Assembly (NCBI GenBank): GCA_020248865.1
Contig: JADCGS010000023.1
Location: 21,906 to 85,905 of the forward strand
Reading direction: 5' to 3'
DNA from: Burkholderiales bacterium
GTDB taxonomy: Bacteria > Pseudomonadota > Gammaproteobacteria > Burkholderiales > Burkholderiaceae_F
DNA length: 64,000 nt
In this document: positions 53,901 to 62,409 of the stretch, in pieces
How the letters are laid out: each line of letters begins with the position of its first letter
How positions within the stretch are numbered: the stretch's first letter is position 1
Notes under the pieces: generated by a model
Seen by the model: only the letters and a program-made list of their open reading frames with translations
Told to the model about the DNA's origin: nothing
Database searches by the model: none
Position numbers and translations under genes: made by a program

Positions 53901-54737
53901 CTGGCCGACCGCGCGGTCTCGGGCGAGACTTTCCTGCCCTCGGGCGGGCTGAGCCTGGAGCGCTCGATCACCGAGCGCGAGCTGTTCGGCAGCGTCAAGC
54001 GCGAACGCCTGGAGATGATGCGCGGCCGCACGGTCTGGCTGATCGGCGAGCACCTCGACCAGCACCTGGCGCGCGCCGCCAGCGTCTTCGGCACGCAGGC
54101 GCAGGTGGGCCGGATCATGCTCCTCACCCGGACCAAGGCGGCGGCGGCGGCGGTGGTGGAGCGGCTGACCCCCACCGAGGCGGCGCTGACGCGGGTGATC
54201 GTCTGCGGCGACGATCTGGAGACCGGCATGGACCAGGCCCTGCGCGACGGCGGCCGCCCGACCAGCGTGGTGTCCACCCCGTTTGCGCCGCTGCCCGCGC
54301 GGCTGGAAGGCGACGACGGCCAGTGGCTCGAAACCGCCGCCTTCCGGGCCGTGGTCGAGAGCAACCTCACGCACCACTTCCGCGTGGCGCGCAAGGCCGC
54401 GCTGTACGACGACGTCAACCTCATGCTGGTGTCGCCCGACGTGCCGGTGGGCTCGGCGCCCGACCCCTTCGCCCTGGCCAACTTCGTCAAGAGCACGCTG
54501 CACGCCTTCACCGGCACGCTGGCGGTGGAATGCGAGCGCCTGGTGCACGATGCGGTGGTCAACCAGATCAACCTCACCCGCCGCGTGCGCTCCGAGGAGC
54601 CGCGCAACGCCGAGGAGACCGAGGAGGAGCTGGAGCGCTTCGGCCGCGCCGTGCTGCTGGCCGGCGCGCCGCTGCCGCGGCTGGAGGACAGCCGGTATCG
54701 CTCGCGCATCTATCGCGGCATGGCGATCACCGTGTAG
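50946..54737 (+). CDS. mcr: Malonyl-CoA reductase (bifunctional, double SDR)
   Basis: A 1263-residue enzyme that agrees with Chloroflexus-type malonyl-CoA reductase (about 1220 residues) from the first SDR to the C-terminus, which ends IYRGMAITV. The N-terminal SDR has VTGAGGNIGA (about 61-70) and YVVPK (Tyr228, Lys232). In the known enzyme this half reduces malonate semialdehyde to 3-hydroxypropionate. The C-terminal SDR has ITGGSSGIGGQIGR (about 620-633) and YAVSK (Tyr780, Lys784) and reduces malonyl-CoA to the semialdehyde. A 50-residue Lys/Ala/Thr-rich N-terminal extension is unusual. The ATG start has a weak ribosome site, and M10 is an alternative. Its substrate malonyl-CoA comes from acetyl-CoA carboxylase, and its product feeds Pcs encoded just upstream. 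Confidence 0.95.
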   Translation: MTDSRRKKSMPAAGNDTLTAGRKPARKTAGKAATATATAAAPLAALAPAAGGRLAAKVAFVTGAGGNIGADITRRYLEEGASVVMVGRDMKKLEATRLRLLQETGSAEGRAITLPMDGADPLQVHAAIAAAVAAFGRLDIVVNNAGSSGPKQRLEDMPITDADLKAQHDQGSPSGILDNESALGAARNLLGMAWTVTRTALPHLKPGAAIINVTTIFSRTEYFGRAPYVVPKAAFNALSRKLALELGPRGIRVNTVLPGPIDSDRIRNVFAAMDKLRHGTRGTTAREFIDLMTLARDHGSGAPEYGLPSIRDVANAIVFLGSDDSAAFNGHDFEVTNGMTVRKESRSTWVSRPELRTVDGTGCRVLMAAGEQLADALAIARAQASLGAEVLLGLPTEELVRQAVGILDPTPEDRRITPVLLDRMQPATLRAVLQPEAGHGRLSGAIVLPAAGPHALRGPLSQVPDAQIELFIEREIIGALVLARELSRFWHTQSGLEQIARVVFVTNGDDGAGNGVADLLRAAMEELIRVWRQESRADMREGEPGVVQWGNQIIRYTNSETEGLPFAAGQIARLLFTERRISQVNLYLPTSIREATGARRSAMGEIETLHGLHKGKVALITGGSSGIGGQIGRLLAAAGARVMLVARGAEALQTLRDRVVGELEDSGYWGARRRVQTLAGVDVGNLASVENAVDVTLDTFGRVDYLINCAGVAGAEEMVVDMGLDAWRYTLDANLISNYALIRRVIPLMKQQGSGYIVNVSSYFGGEKYVATPYPNRSDYAVSKAGQRALAESLARFLGPQIQINAVSPGPVEGERLKGKGGKAGLFERRGRLILENRRLNAVYAAVVRGIRAGERADELLQWLAFNRVDKLLEPEAPATLQRLAQQLAAERADGATWDRHPLTAGIAAKLTARLRRAGYFRQEADRGALYGKVWSERLPEAPEPFLPPSLVKKEAAKIGDGVISLLHMKRMPTEHEVALATVYFLADRAVSGETFLPSGGLSLERSITERELFGSVKRERLEMMRGRTVWLIGEHLDQHLARAASVFGTQAQVGRIMLLTRTKAAAAAVVERLTPTEAALTRVIVCGDDLETGMDQALRDGGRPTSVVSTPFAPLPARLEGDDGQWLETAAFRAVVESNLTHHFRVARKAALYDDVNLMLVSPDVPVGSAPDPFALANFVKSTLHAFTGTLAVECERLVHDAVVNQINLTRRVRSEEPRNAEETEEELERFGRAVLLAGAPLPRLEDSRYRSRIYRGMAITV

Positions 54738-54824
54738 CGCGCGCCGCGCCCGGCCGTGCACGCCCGGCACCGGGGCGCCGCCGGTGCGCGCGGCGGCCGG
54801 GGTCGCGGTGCTACCATGACAAGC

Positions 54825-54855
54825 GCCGGGCGGTGGGATTGCCCGGCCTTTTTTT
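54825..54855 (+). terminator. Intrinsic terminator between mcr and DUF2889 gene
   Basis: A stem GCCGGGC (54825-54831) with GCCCGGC (54841-54847) and seven T residues (54849-54855). It begins 87 bases after the mcr stop, so it probably separates the pcs-mcr unit from the sucCD operon. Confidence 0.88.
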
Positions 54856-54867
54856 GTTCCGCCCAAC

Positions 54868-55491
54868 ATGTCCGCAACCGGCCGTCGCCCCGTGCATACG
54901 CGCTCGATCCGTGTCGACGCCTTTGCGCGCGACGACGGCCTTTGGGACCTGGAGGCCGAGCTGGTCGACACCAAGGCGCGCGACTTTCCGCTGGCCACCG
55001 GCCTGCGCCGCGCCGGTGACCCGGTGCACCACATGCGCCTGACGGTCACCATCGACACCCACCTGAACATCGTCGCGGCCGGTGCCGTCGCGTCGTGGGT
55101 GCCCTATCCCGGCCACTGCGACGCCATCGGCCCCGACTACCGCAAGCTGGTGGGGCTCAACCTGACGCAGGACTTTCGCCGGCACCTGCGCGAGCGGCTG
55201 GGCGGCGTGCGCGGCTGCACCCACGTCACCGAGCTGGCCGGGGTTCTGCCGACGGCGGCCATTCAGGCGTTTGCCGGCGAGGTCTATCAGACCCGCGACG
55301 CCTCGCAGCAGCCGCCGGGCGAGCCGGCCGCGGCCGAGCGCAAGCCCTTCCAGCTCGACCGCTGCCACGCGCTGCGCACCGACGGGCCGGCGGTGGCGCA
55401 GTTCTACCCCCGCTGGTACCGCGCGGCGCCGGCGCCGGGCGCGGAGCCCGCTGCAACCGACAGCCAATCCAACCAGGTAGACACACCATGA
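54868..55491 (+). CDS. DUF2889 protein
   Basis: A 207-residue cytoplasmic protein starting [40 protein letters not shown], the usual opening of DUF2889. It has [21 protein letters not shown] and [16 protein letters not shown], followed by [22 protein letters not shown]. No function is known. Its stop overlaps the sucC start (ATGA), as seen in other Burkholderiales, so the two are coupled. Confidence 0.92.
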   Translation: MSATGRRPVHTRSIRVDAFARDDGLWDLEAELVDTKARDFPLATGLRRAGDPVHHMRLTVTIDTHLNIVAAGAVASWVPYPGHCDAIGPDYRKLVGLNLTQDFRRHLRERLGGVRGCTHVTELAGVLPTAAIQAFAGEVYQTRDASQQPPGEPAAAERKPFQLDRCHALRTDGPAVAQFYPRWYRAAPAPGAEPAATDSQSNQVDTP

Positions 55492-56651
55492 AGATCCACG
55501 AGTACCAGGGCAAGGAGATCCTCCGCCAGTACGGCGTGCCCGTGCCGCGCGGCATCGCCTGCTTTTCGGTCGACGAGGCGATGAACGCGGCCCGCACGCT
55601 CGGCGGCCCGGTGTGGGTCGTCAAGGCCCAGATCCACGCCGGCGGTCGCGGCAAGGGCGGCGGCGTCAAGCTGGCGCGCAGCATGGACGAGGTCCGAGCC
55701 CACGCCGGGGCCATCCTCGGCATGCAGCTGAAGACGCACCAGACCGGTCCCGACGGGCAGAAGGTGCGGCGCCTGCTGATCGAGGAGGGCGCCGACATCC
55801 GCAAGGAGCTGTACGTCGGCATGGTGGTCGACCGCGCCACCCAGCGCGTGGTGCTGATGGCCTCCAGCGAAGGCGGCATGGACATCGAGGAGGTGGCCGC
55901 GCACACGCCCGAGAAGATCCACAAGGTATTCATCGACCCGGCGCACGGCCTCACGGACCGCGAGGCCGACGACGTGGCCGCGAAGATCGGCATCCCGGCG
56001 GCCAGCGTGCCCGCGGCGCGCGCCATCTTTCAGGCCCTGTACAAGGCGTTCTGGGACACCGACGCCTCGCTCGCCGAGATCAACCCGCTGATCCTCACCG
56101 GCACGGGCGCGGTGGTCGCGCTCGACGCCAAGCTCAACTTCGACGCCAACGCCCTGTACCGGCACCCCGAGATCGTGGCGCTGCGCGACCTCGACGAGGA
56201 AGACCCGGCCGAGGTCGAGGCGAGCAAGTTCGATCTGAGCTACATCCAGCTCGACGGCGACATCGGCTGCCTGGTCAACGGCGCCGGCCTGGCGATGGCC
56301 ACCATGGACACCATCAAGCTGTTCGGCGGCGAGCCGGCCAATTTTCTCGACGTGGGCGGCGGCGCCACCACCGAGAAGGTGACCGAGGCCTTCAAGATCA
56401 TGCTGCGCAACCCGAAGCTGGCCGCCATCCTGGTCAACATCTTCGGCGGGATCATGCGCTGCGACGTGATTGCCGAGGGCGTGATCGTGGCGAGCAAGGC
56501 CGTCGGCCTGAAGGTGCCGCTGGTGGTTCGCATGAAGGGCACCAACGAGGACCTGGGCAAGAAGATGCTGCGCGAGTCGGGGCTGCCGATCATCAGCGCC
56601 GACACCATGGCCGAGGCGGCGCAGAAGGTCGTGGCGGCGGCGCGGGGGTGA
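55488..56651 (+). CDS. sucC: Succinyl-CoA synthetase beta subunit
   Basis: A 387-residue ATP-grasp subunit of the TCA-cycle enzyme that makes ATP from succinyl-CoA. It starts [38 protein letters not shown], the family [11 protein letters not shown], and [16 protein letters not shown] [31 protein letters not shown] are present. Start ATG 55488 overlaps the DUF2889 stop. sucD follows after a 74-bp spacer with a REP-like palindrome. Confidence 0.98.
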   Translation: MKIHEYQGKEILRQYGVPVPRGIACFSVDEAMNAARTLGGPVWVVKAQIHAGGRGKGGGVKLARSMDEVRAHAGAILGMQLKTHQTGPDGQKVRRLLIEEGADIRKELYVGMVVDRATQRVVLMASSEGGMDIEEVAAHTPEKIHKVFIDPAHGLTDREADDVAAKIGIPAASVPAARAIFQALYKAFWDTDASLAEINPLILTGTGAVVALDAKLNFDANALYRHPEIVALRDLDEEDPAEVEASKFDLSYIQLDGDIGCLVNGAGLAMATMDTIKLFGGEPANFLDVGGGATTEKVTEAFKIMLRNPKLAAILVNIFGGIMRCDVIAEGVIVASKAVGLKVPLVVRMKGTNEDLGKKMLRESGLPIISADTMAEAAQKVVAAARG

Positions 56652-56656
56652 ATCTC

Positions 56657-56682
56657 GTCGCCCCGGCGCAGGCCGGGGCGAC
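56657..56682. repeat. REP-like palindrome in sucC-sucD spacer
   Basis: GTCGCCCCGG - CGCAGG - CCGGGGCGAC, perfect 10-bp arms. It is the same family as the palindrome in the pcs-mcr spacer. Confidence 0.75.
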
Positions 56683-56725
56683 GGCTTCAGTGCCGGGCAC
56701 CAAAGATGAGGCAGAGGGACAAGAC

Positions 56726-57610
56726 ATGAGCATCCTGATCGACAAGAACACCCGCGTGGTCACGCAGGGCATCACCGGCAAGACCGGGCAGTTCCACACC
56801 CGCATGTGCCGCGACTACGCCAACGGCAGGAACTGCTTCGTCGCCGGCGTGAACCCGAAGAAGGCCGGCGAGGACTTCGAGGGCATCCCGATCTACGCCT
56901 CGGTCCGCGAGGCCAAGGAGCAGCAGGGCGTGACCGCCAGCGTGATCTACGTGCCGCCGCCGGGTGCTGCGGCGGCCATCTGGGAGGCGGTGGAAGCCGA
57001 CCTCGATCTGGTCATCTGCATCACCGAGGGCATTCCGGTGCGCGACATGATCGAAGTGCGCGACCGCATGCGCAAGGAACACCGCCGGACCCTGCTCGTC
57101 GGTCCCAACTGCCCGGGCGTCATCACGCCCGAAGAGATCAAGATCGGCATCATGCCGGGGCACATCCACCGCAAGGGCCGCATCGGCGTGGTGTCGCGCT
57201 CCGGCACCCTGACCTACGAGGCGGTGGGCCAGCTCACCGAGCTGGGCCTGGGCCAGTCGAGCGCGGTGGGCATCGGCGGCGACCCGGTCAACGGCCTCAA
57301 GCACATCGACGTGCTCAAGCTCTTCAACGACGATCCCGAAACCGACGCCGTGGTCATGATCGGCGAGATCGGCGGCGGCGACGAGGAAGTGGCCGCGCAC
57401 TGGGCCCGTGAACACATGAAGAAGCCCGTGGTGGGCTTCATCGCCGGCGTGACCGCGCCCCCGGGCAAGCGCATGGGCCATGCCGGCGCCATCATCTCGG
57501 GCGGCAAGGGCACGGCGCAGGAGAAGCTGGCGGTGATGGAAGCCTGCGGCATCCGCACCACCAAGAACCCGTCGGAACTGGGCTCCCTGCTGAAGTCCGT
57601 GTTGCGTTAG
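56726..57610 (+). CDS. sucD: Succinyl-CoA synthetase alpha subunit
   Basis: A 294-residue subunit with the phosphohistidine region [17 protein letters not shown] and CoA-binding [12 protein letters not shown] near the N-terminus. [39 protein letters not shown] and [10 protein letters not shown] are also present. It starts ATG 56726 and ends SLLKSVLR. It is a partner of SucC. Confidence 0.98.
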   Translation: MSILIDKNTRVVTQGITGKTGQFHTRMCRDYANGRNCFVAGVNPKKAGEDFEGIPIYASVREAKEQQGVTASVIYVPPPGAAAAIWEAVEADLDLVICITEGIPVRDMIEVRDRMRKEHRRTLLVGPNCPGVITPEEIKIGIMPGHIHRKGRIGVVSRSGTLTYEAVGQLTELGLGQSSAVGIGGDPVNGLKHIDVLKLFNDDPETDAVVMIGEIGGGDEEVAAHWAREHMKKPVVGFIAGVTAPPGKRMGHAGAIISGGKGTAQEKLAVMEACGIRTTKNPSELGSLLKSVLR

Positions 57611-57780
57611 CGCAGCAGCGGTCGGCAGGGCGCGCAGTACAAGCAGCAGGCATCACCCTCGCCGCGCCGCAGCGCGGCCGGCGCGGGATACGAGAAACCA
57701 GGCCGGGCCAGACCGGCGCAGGCGGCCGCGGGGCCGCGCGGCAGGTCGCGTCAACCGGGCCACCGGGCAACGCGCCGACC

Positions 57781-58004
57781 GGGCAACGGGCTAAGCGGGC
57801 AACGGGCTAAGCGGGCAACGGGCTAAGCGGGTAACGGGCTAAGCGGGCAACGGGCTAAGCGGGTAACGGGCTAAGCGGGCAACGGGCTAAGCGGGCAACG
57901 GGCTAAGCGGGTAACGGGCTAAGCGGGTAACGGGCTAAGCGGGCAACCGGCCAACCGGCCAACCGGCCAACCGGCCAACCGGCCAACCGGCCAACCGGCT
58001 AACC
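57781..58004. repeat. Minisatellite: ten 16-bp units then seven 8-bp units
   Basis: Ten copies of GGGCAACGGGCTAAGC (some with T at base 4) run from 57781 to 57940. About seven copies of AACCGGCC follow to about 58000. It lies between sucD and terC. The rest of the gap (57611-57780 and 58005-58079) holds no gene. Confidence 0.95.
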
Positions 58005-58079
58005 GTCGCGGCCGCCGTGGCGGTCCGTCCCGCGGCGTGCGCGTCCGGGCCGCAACGGCCTTCAGGGGAGGAGGCGCGC

Positions 58080-58793
58080 ATGGACACCATCTTGGCGTGG
58101 TTCGCAACGCTGGACTGGGCGGCGATCGGCCAGATCATCCTGATCGACATCCTGCTCGGTGGCGACAACGCGGTGGTGATCGCGCTGGCCTGCCGCAACC
58201 TGCCGGTGCGGCAGCGGCGCATGGGCATCTTCTGGGGCGCGGCCGGCGCCATCGTGCTGCGGGTCATCCTCATCAGCTTCGCGGTGGCGCTGCTCGACGT
58301 GCCGGCGCTCAAGCTCGTCGGCGGGCTGCTGCTCATCTGGATCGGCGTGAAGCTGATTGCCCCGCCCGAGGCCGACGGTCACGCCACGGTGCAGGCCAGC
58401 GACAAGCTGTGGAGCGCCGTCAAGACCATCATCGTGGCCGACTTCGTCATGTCGCTCGACAACGTGATCGCAATTGCCGGCGCCGCCGAGCAGGCCGATC
58501 CCTCGCACCGCACCGGCCTCATCGTCTTCGGCCTGCTGGTGAGCGTGCCTTTCATCGTGTTCGGCAGCCAGATCATCCTCAGACTGCTCGACCGCTTTCC
58601 GATCATCGTGCTGCTGGGCGGCGCGCTGCTCGGCTGGATTGCGGGCGGCCTCGTCGTCGGCGACCAGCTCTTCAAGGGCCACCTGCCCGAGGACCGCCTG
58701 TTGGTCTACGCCGCCAGCGCCGCCGGCGCCGTGCTCGTGGTGGTGGTGGCGAAGTGGCTGGCGCGGCGGCGCGCCGCCGCTTTGCCTGAGTAG
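58080..58793 (+). CDS. terC: TerC-family membrane protein
   Basis: A 237-residue integral membrane protein of the TerC family (YjbE subtype), with about seven helices. The motifs LIDILLGGDNAVVIALACRNLP and VADFVMSLDNVIAIAGAA carry the paired acidic and Asn residues conserved in this family. These proteins are linked to metal-ion, especially manganese, efflux and insertion of exported enzymes. ATG 58080 follows GGGGAGGAGG. It follows sucD beyond a minisatellite. Confidence 0.93.
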   Translation: MDTILAWFATLDWAAIGQIILIDILLGGDNAVVIALACRNLPVRQRRMGIFWGAAGAIVLRVILISFAVALLDVPALKLVGGLLLIWIGVKLIAPPEADGHATVQASDKLWSAVKTIIVADFVMSLDNVIAIAGAAEQADPSHRTGLIVFGLLVSVPFIVFGSQIILRLLDRFPIIVLLGGALLGWIAGGLVVGDQLFKGHLPEDRLLVYAASAAGAVLVVVVAKWLARRRAAALPE

Positions 58794-58810
58794 GCCGCCG
58801 AACGCCGTGC

Positions 58811-58838
58811 CTTGGGGGTGCGGGCGTTTGGTCATAAT
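58811..58838 (+). promoter_or_regulatory. Possible sigma-70 promoter of the PP2C gene
   Basis: CTTGGG (58811-58816), spacer about 16 bp, CATAAT (58833-58838), 24 bases upstream of the ATG. The -10 is good and the -35 weak. Confidence 0.4.
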
Positions 58839-58862
58839 GACGTTCCCGCCGACTCACCGCCG

Positions 58863-59627
58863 ATGACCTTTGCTCTCGACTTCACGCTGAAGACCCACCC
58901 GGGTCTGGTGCGCCCTCTGAACGAGGATGCCGTCGGCGCCGATCCGAGCCTGGGCCTGTTCCTGCTGGCCGACGGGCTGGGTGGCTACAACGCCGGCGAG
59001 ACCGCCAGCACCATGGCGGTCAGCACGTTGCTGGCCGACCTGACAGCCGCCCTGCGCCGTGCGCGGACCGAGGGCATCGACTTCGACCCCCGCCGCGTGC
59101 TGCACGATGCGCTGGTGGAGATGAATCAGGCCATTTACCGGGCGGCGCTGAACAGCGCCGCCTTTCAGGGCATGGCCACCACGATCGTGGTGGCCTGGTT
59201 CCTCGGTGAGAGCCTGTGGGTGGCGCATACGGGCGACTCTCGCCTGTACCGGCTGCGCGGGGGCGAACTCGCTCAGATCACGCGTGACCACTCTTTCAGC
59301 CAGGAGTTGCTCGACGCCGGCATGGTCACCGAGGAAGAAGCCCGCCTTCTGCCCGCCAAGAACCTCGTGACGCGAGCGCTCGGCGCGGGGGCCGAGGTCG
59401 AGCCGGAGGTCCATGAGTACGACGTTGCCGAGGGCGATGTCCTGCTGCTGTGTTCCGATGGTCTGACCGAGATGGTGGGCTCCCATGAGATGGCCGGGCT
59501 GCTGAATGCGTGCCAGCCCGACCTGGCCGAAGCGGCGCGTCGGTTGATCGACATGGCCAACGAGGCCGGCGGGCGGGACAACATCTCGGTGGTGCTGGTG
59601 CGGGTGCTGCCGTCGGTCGCAGGGTAG
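58863..59627 (+). CDS. PP2C-family serine/threonine phosphatase
   Basis: A 254-residue metal-dependent phosphatase. The conserved motifs are in order: RPLNEDAVGA, LFLLADGLGGYNAGE, GMATTIVVAWF, VAHTGDSRLYRLR, ITRDHSFSQ, LLLCSDGLTEMV and GGRDNISVVLV. All metal-binding Asp residues appear present. It precedes an FHA phosphothreonine-binding gene by 185 bp, which suggests a Ser/Thr phosphorylation signalling pair. No Ser/Thr kinase is in the window. Confidence 0.95.
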   Translation: MTFALDFTLKTHPGLVRPLNEDAVGADPSLGLFLLADGLGGYNAGETASTMAVSTLLADLTAALRRARTEGIDFDPRRVLHDALVEMNQAIYRAALNSAAFQGMATTIVVAWFLGESLWVAHTGDSRLYRLRGGELAQITRDHSFSQELLDAGMVTEEEARLLPAKNLVTRALGAGAEVEPEVHEYDVAEGDVLLLCSDGLTEMVGSHEMAGLLNACQPDLAEAARRLIDMANEAGGRDNISVVLVRVLPSVAG

Positions 59628-59812
59628 CCGTCGAATTGACTGCCTTGCGCGAAACTCTTGGTTTGGCAAAGGCGCTGGGCGGCTGGCAGAATCGAGCCGC
59701 CTGGGGTGGGTAACCGGCCGCGCGGTCAGCGGTGTTTCGCGGCAACTGCTGAAAACGTCATGGCGCCCACGGATGGCGCTGTGCAACCCCTGGGCGACGC
59801 GACTGGAAAGCT

Positions 59813-60499
59813 ATGCCTCGACTGGTCCTGAGTCTTGACGGAGTGGTCTTGCGGGAGATCAAGCTCTCGAAGGACCGCATCACGCTCGGCCGCCGTTCCC
59901 ACAACGACGTGGTCATCGACAACCTGGCGGTTTCGGGTGAGCACGCGGTGATATTCATGTCGGGCAACGACGTCTTCCTCGAAGACCTGGGGTCCACCAA
60001 CGGCACCACCGTCAATGGGCAGCCGGTCAAGAAGCACCTGCTGCAGTCCGGCGACACCATCGAGATCGGCAAGTACCGGCTGCGCTATCTGGCCGACGGG
60101 GAAAGCACCGAAGACGACATCGACATCGACACCAGCCAGCCGCTGCGCCGCGAGTTCTACGGTCCCGGCCCGGCCACCATCCAGGTGCGCCAGCCCGGCG
60201 CGCCGGACGACAACGCCCAGTCCGGTGCGGCCGTCATCAAGATCATGACGGGTGCCAATGCCGGGCGCGAGCTGGCGCTAGCCAAGGCGCTGACCACCAT
60301 CGGCCGCCCCGGCCATCAGGTGGCGGTCATCACGCGCCGTCCCACCGGCTACTTCATCGCCCACGTGGAAGGGGAGATGTTTCCCACCATCAACGGCGCC
60401 AGCCTCGGCTCTGCCGCCCATCCGCTCAAGGATCAGGACCTCATCGAACTGGCGGGGGTGAAGATGGAGTTCTCCAATCCGGTCGCCGACGAATCCTGA
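59813..60499 (+). CDS. FHA-domain protein
   Basis: A 228-residue protein. The N-terminal FHA domain (about 15-95) has ITLGRRSHNDVVIDNLAVSGEHAVIF and LEDLGSTNGTTVNG. A second, weaker FHA-like segment is near 140-225 (ALTTIGRPGHQVAVITRR - INGASLG - DQDLIELAGVKMEF). FHA domains bind phosphothreonine. It is likely the reader partner of the adjacent PP2C phosphatase. It ends 360 bp before the pilin genes. Confidence 0.92.
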   Translation: MPRLVLSLDGVVLREIKLSKDRITLGRRSHNDVVIDNLAVSGEHAVIFMSGNDVFLEDLGSTNGTTVNGQPVKKHLLQSGDTIEIGKYRLRYLADGESTEDDIDIDTSQPLRREFYGPGPATIQVRQPGAPDDNAQSGAAVIKIMTGANAGRELALAKALTTIGRPGHQVAVITRRPTGYFIAHVEGEMFPTINGASLGSAAHPLKDQDLIELAGVKMEFSNPVADES

Positions 60500-60859
60500 C
60501 TTGGCGCGATCAGGCCGGATTTGGCCCGAGTTGACCCGAGTTGCCCCGAGTTGGCCGGCTCAGGCCGGATTCGGCCCGAGCCCGCACGGCGCCGCGCGCC
60601 TTGCCCGGCGCGGTTGGCTCGGCCAGCCCGGGTCGGCCGCCCGTCTTGCGCCGGATGAGCGCACCGTGGGCGTTTGTCCGGCGTTCGTGCCGGGCCGGCC
60701 CGGCCGGCCTCCCGTGGTGAGCGTGTCAAAGACCTGTCCCCAGTGGAGCCTGACCATCCGGTCATCCCTGGCGCGGAAGTTGCGTGTCACGCCGGACCTC
60801 AATGTCTGGCCGGGTTTCTTCAACGCTTGGCCGGACTTCTACGGGCAGTGGGTTCAGCA
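60500..60859. other. Intergenic region with short repeats
   Basis: This gap of 360 bp holds a 10-bp repeat TTGRCCCGAG, three copies at 60521-60550. A 20-bp direct repeat, with one mismatch, lies at 60511-60530 and 60561-60580. The sigma-54 site of the first pilin gene is at its downstream end. No gene is seen. Confidence 0.55.
60768..60783 (+). promoter_or_regulatory. Sigma-54 type promoter of pilin gene 1
   Basis: CTGGCGCGGAAGTTGC has GG and GC doublets separated by ten bases, as required for -24/-12 elements. It lies 77 bases before the pilin ATG. Type IV pilin genes are classic PilR/RpoN targets. Confidence 0.65.
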
Positions 60860-61393
60860 ATGACGAGGCAATTCAAGGGCACAGGCGAGTCGCACGGCTT
60901 CACTCTGATCGAACTGATGATCGTGGTGGCGATCGTCGGCATCCTGGCGGCCATCGCGATTCCGGCCTACCAGGACTACACCATCCGCGCGCGGGTCGCC
61001 GACGGTCTGAGTCTGGCAACGCTGGCCAAGTCCAACGTGCAGGACGTTGCTGCGCTCGGCAACGACGCAAACGACCCCGACGGGTATGGGCTCGGTTTCC
61101 GGCCGATCAATGCCGCCGCGGGCAATCAGACCCGCGCGGTCGAGGGCCTGAAGATTGCCCCCATCACCGGAGTGATCACCATTGATCTTCAGCCGGTTGC
61201 CGGCGGCGGCACGCTGACCCTGACCCCGAACGCGCCGATCGGCGCCCTTCTGCCGGTCGGCACGGCAAAGTTCTTGCCGCCGGCCGACGCGGTCCAGTGG
61301 CGCTGCGCGGCCAAAGGTGCAAACCCGGGCGCGTTCGTGGGCGTGACCGCGGGCACCCTCAAGGCGAACCTTGCCCCGGCCGAGTGCCGGTGA
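60860..61393 (+). CDS. pilA: Type IV pilin, copy 1
   Basis: A 177-residue prepilin. The peptidase cleavage site is [28 protein letters not shown] near residue 13, followed by the hydrophobic helix. The globular C-terminal part ends with a disulfide-capable pair (WRC ... AEC). A leader of about 13 residues precedes it. The paralogue 410 bp downstream shares the N-terminus and the C-terminal half, for example [15 protein letters not shown]. The protein is a major or minor pilin subunit of a type IV pilus. Confidence 0.95.
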   Translation: MTRQFKGTGESHGFTLIELMIVVAIVGILAAIAIPAYQDYTIRARVADGLSLATLAKSNVQDVAALGNDANDPDGYGLGFRPINAAAGNQTRAVEGLKIAPITGVITIDLQPVAGGGTLTLTPNAPIGALLPVGTAKFLPPADAVQWRCAAKGANPGAFVGVTAGTLKANLAPAECR

Positions 61394-61802
61394 GCCGGGC
61401 TGGTCGGGCGCGTGGTCCAAACCGCCGGCTGCGCGGGCGCCCTGGGCAACATCGAGCGGCGTGCGCGGCCACGCGGCGCCCGGCAAGGCGCCGCTCCGCG
61501 GCTTTCCGCATTACGACCGCGGTGCGGCAGGCGGGCCTGACCCCGGTGCCCCTGCCTGGGCGCCGGGCCGGCCGGCACGCCCGCCGTCCGTCGGGACGGT
61601 GAAGGCCGTCCGTCTTCCCGCTCAAACGGCCGCGGAAGGGCACTCGTGTGACGTTTATTGTCAGTCGAGTGCCCTGCATGGTCATCTTGCGCGGGATTTG
61701 CGGACTATTCCGCAGCGATCCTCCCAGTCGGGGCTGGCACGAAAGTTGTTTGGACTCCTGTGCATCGGCATGTCGCCGGTCTATCTCCGAGGGGTGAATT
61801 CA
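61394..61802. other. Intergenic region between pilin genes
   Basis: No gene seen over 409 bp. Its last 70 bases hold a sigma-54 site for pilin 2. The remainder is GC-rich without recognised signals. Confidence 0.5.
61734..61750 (+). promoter_or_regulatory. Sigma-54 type promoter of pilin gene 2
   Basis: CTGGCACGAAAGTTGTT fits the TGGCACG-N4-TTGC consensus except that the -12 reads GT. It lies about 53 bases before the pilin start, stronger at -24 than that of copy 1. Confidence 0.7.
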
Positions 61803-62333
61803 ATGATGAAGAGGCAACTGAAGAGCGTGGTGCGCGGTTTCACGCTGATCGAGCTGATGATCGTGGTGGCGATCGTCGGCATTCTGGCCGCGATCGCGAT
61901 TCCGGCGTATCAGGAGTACACGATCCGTTCGCGGGTGACCGAGGGGTTGAGCCTGGCAACCTCGGCCAAGACCAACGTGTCGGACGTGGCGGCCTCGGGC
62001 AACCCGCAAGGCTCTGCTGATGGTTATGCGCTCGGCTACCGGGCGATCAACGCAGGCAACGGTAACCAGACGCGCTCTGTCGAGGACATGAAGATCGACG
62101 CGGGCTCCGGCGTGATCACCATCGATCTGCAAGCGATCGCAGGCGGCGGCACCCTGACGCTGACCCCGAATGCGCCGATCGGTACGAAACTGCCAGCCGG
62201 TGGTGCGGCCTTCCAGCCGCCTGTCGATGCGATCGCGTGGCGCTGCGCGGCCAAAGGTGCCGGTGCTGCTGGCTTTTTGGGCGTGACCGCCGGAACCCAG
62301 AAGGCCGAGCTCTCGCCGGCCGAGTGCCGCTGA
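61803..62333 (+). CDS. pilA: Type IV pilin, copy 2
   Basis: A 176-residue prepilin starting [12 protein letters not shown] with cleavage at [29 protein letters not shown]. The C-terminal cysteines are in WRC and AEC. The ATG is preceded by GAGGGG; a second ATG follows immediately. It is closely related to copy 1. A terminator follows and then a pilin accessory gene. Confidence 0.95.
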   Translation: MMKRQLKSVVRGFTLIELMIVVAIVGILAAIAIPAYQEYTIRSRVTEGLSLATSAKTNVSDVAASGNPQGSADGYALGYRAINAGNGNQTRSVEDMKIDAGSGVITIDLQAIAGGGTLTLTPNAPIGTKLPAGGAAFQPPVDAIAWRCAAKGAGAAGFLGVTAGTQKAELSPAECR

Positions 62334-62353
62334 TCCTGTTCTTTTCTTCGGCA

Positions 62354-62377
62354 AAGGGCACCTGCGGGTGCCCTTTT
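62354..62377 (+). terminator. Terminator after pilin gene 2
   Basis: Stem AAGGGCACC (62354-62362) and GGTGCCCTT (62367-62375), loop of four, followed by T residues. It lies 20 bases after the pilin stop. Confidence 0.85.
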
Positions 62378-62409
62378 CGCATCCAAGCATCCCGCGTTTG
62401 CCGTCTGCC

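Noticed and set aside
51384..55070. A long open frame antisense to the malonyl-CoA reductase gene
   Set aside because: It has the same cause. The frame crosses the mcr terminator region and has low-complexity composition.
55488..57610. sucC-sucD as part of the 3-hydroxypropionate route
   Set aside because: The genes are the ordinary TCA-cycle pair at their usual Burkholderiales position. Nearness to mcr alone does not show a joint role.
57781..58004. Possible CRISPR array
   Set aside because: The units are directly contiguous with no unique spacers and there are no cas genes.
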